From positions 25,883,532 to 25,947,531 of the forward strand of contig CM034539.1 in NCBI GenBank assembly GCA_020002185.1: DNA of 64,000 bases, read 5' to 3'. The first letter of the stretch is position 1. Each line of letters starts with the position of its first letter. The position numbers and the translations under genes were made by a program. The stretch comes from Paraescarpia echinospica. Its lineage: Eukaryota; Annelida; Polychaeta; Sabellida; Siboglinidae. The notes under the pieces were generated by a model, which saw nothing but the letters and a program-made list of their open reading frames with translations, was not told the origin of the DNA and did not search any database. Shown here piece after piece: positions 63,676-64,000 of the stretch.

Positions 63676-64000
63676 AGACACCCTACTACCGACCTCGCAA
63701 TGCGGCAGACTCGAGCGACGAGGACGAACCGGCGAGCCAACCCATCACGCCGGTGATCAACCGCCCTGCCGGGCCATCGGAACGAGACGTCGTGGACATC
63801 TCGGCTCTAGAAGCAACGGTAAGCGCCGACGCCGTTATCAAGATCAGAGGTCTCATCATAGACAAAGTACGCCAGCATACTCCCTTCTACATCGGGTGCA
63901 GATACTGCAAGAAGCGTATGATTGTCGACGATAGGGGTCATTTGCAATGCGAACGACACGGTTACGTTGCCTCTGACATGCATTTCGTGGTGCGCATGTG
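63669..64000 (+). CDS. ORF start with RPA-like zinc-ribbon OB domain (runs off the window)
   Basis: The frame is open from ATG 63669 to the window edge (110 codons). The first 50 residues are polar and acidic (SSDEDEPASQPITP). Residues about 55-110 read ADAVIKIRGLIIDKVRQHTP, FYIGCRYCKKRMIVDD and HLQCERHGYVASDMHFVVRM. The pattern C-x2-C...C-x2-H inside a beta-rich segment fits the C-terminal zinc-ribbon OB fold of RPA70 and its relatives, which bind single-stranded DNA. RPA-like proteins also occur in Helitron-type transposons. A fragment of a paralogous copy is at 2-91. Start chosen because of the TATA box 69 bp upstream. The function is inferred from the pattern only. Confidence 0.5.
   Translation, partial: MLKTPYYRPRNAADSSDEDEPASQPITPVINRPAGPSERDVVDISALEATVSADAVIKIRGLIIDKVRQHTPFYIGCRYCKKRMIVDDRGHLQCERHGYVASDMHFVVRM

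Overview
This is animal nuclear DNA, most likely from a marine invertebrate. Genes are sparse and split by kilobase-scale AT-rich introns with GT-AG borders. The repeats are those of metazoan genomes: Ty3-type LTR elements, CR1/L2-like and RTE-like LINEs, Tc1/mariner and pogo DNA transposons, tRNA-derived SINEs and many minisatellites. Nothing is organised like a bacterial operon. I cannot name the species from sequence alone.

Two host genes are secure. MRPS12 (mitochondrial ribosomal protein uS12m) lies on the minus strand at about 4.75-5.17 kb, and its coding exon begins at a good splice acceptor. SLC25A21 (mitochondrial 2-oxodicarboxylate carrier) lies on the plus strand from 17.3 to 30.1 kb. 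Seven coding exons are visible with matching phases; only the short first coding exon was not found. An eighth, diverged copy of its fifth visible exon sits alone at 42.76-42.94 kb with open frame and splice sites.

Layout. 0-4 kb: the tail of a copy of the gene found at the far right end, then an inverted repeat cluster rich in ATGGCGG. 4-5.2 kb: small membrane ORFs and MRPS12. 6.2-7.7 kb: a 1.5-kb palindrome with a tRNA-like sequence in each arm. 8.8-9.2 kb: a pogo-type MITE. 10-11.2 kb: an inverted TTCGGCCCA repeat. 11.9-15.3 kb: inverted arms enclosing a broken PIN/XPG-like plus cysteine-cluster gene. 16.5-30.1 kb: SLC25A21, whose introns hold a SINE, a LINE nested in a LINE with a 13-bp target duplication, a reverse transcriptase scrap, a second foldback and several minisatellites. 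30.1-33.3 kb: two minisatellites and a segmental tandem duplication. 33-36 kb: LINE scraps. 36.4-41.15 kb: Ty3-type element 1. 42.8 kb: the orphan carrier exon. 43.5-47.2 kb: LINEs. 47.9-49.2 kb: a hairpin satellite. 49.6-55.3 kb: Ty3-type element 2. 55.6-57.0 kb: Tc1/mariner. 57.9-58.4 kb: a repeat shared, inverted, with 21-23.4 kb. 60.7-62.2 kb: a pogo element missing its 3' half. 62.2-63.4 kb: degenerate tandem repeats and a CRE/NRF1-like cluster. 63.6-64 kb: a TATA promoter and the start of an ORF with an RPA-like zinc ribbon.

The host genes both act in mitochondria (translation, carrier transport), but they lie on opposite strands and I see no functional linkage. Most other coding potential belongs to mobile elements, nearly all broken. 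The least familiar items are the PIN/XPG-like gene between inverted arms, the hairpin satellite with paired base changes, the orphan carrier exon, and the RPA-like family that touches both edges of the window.
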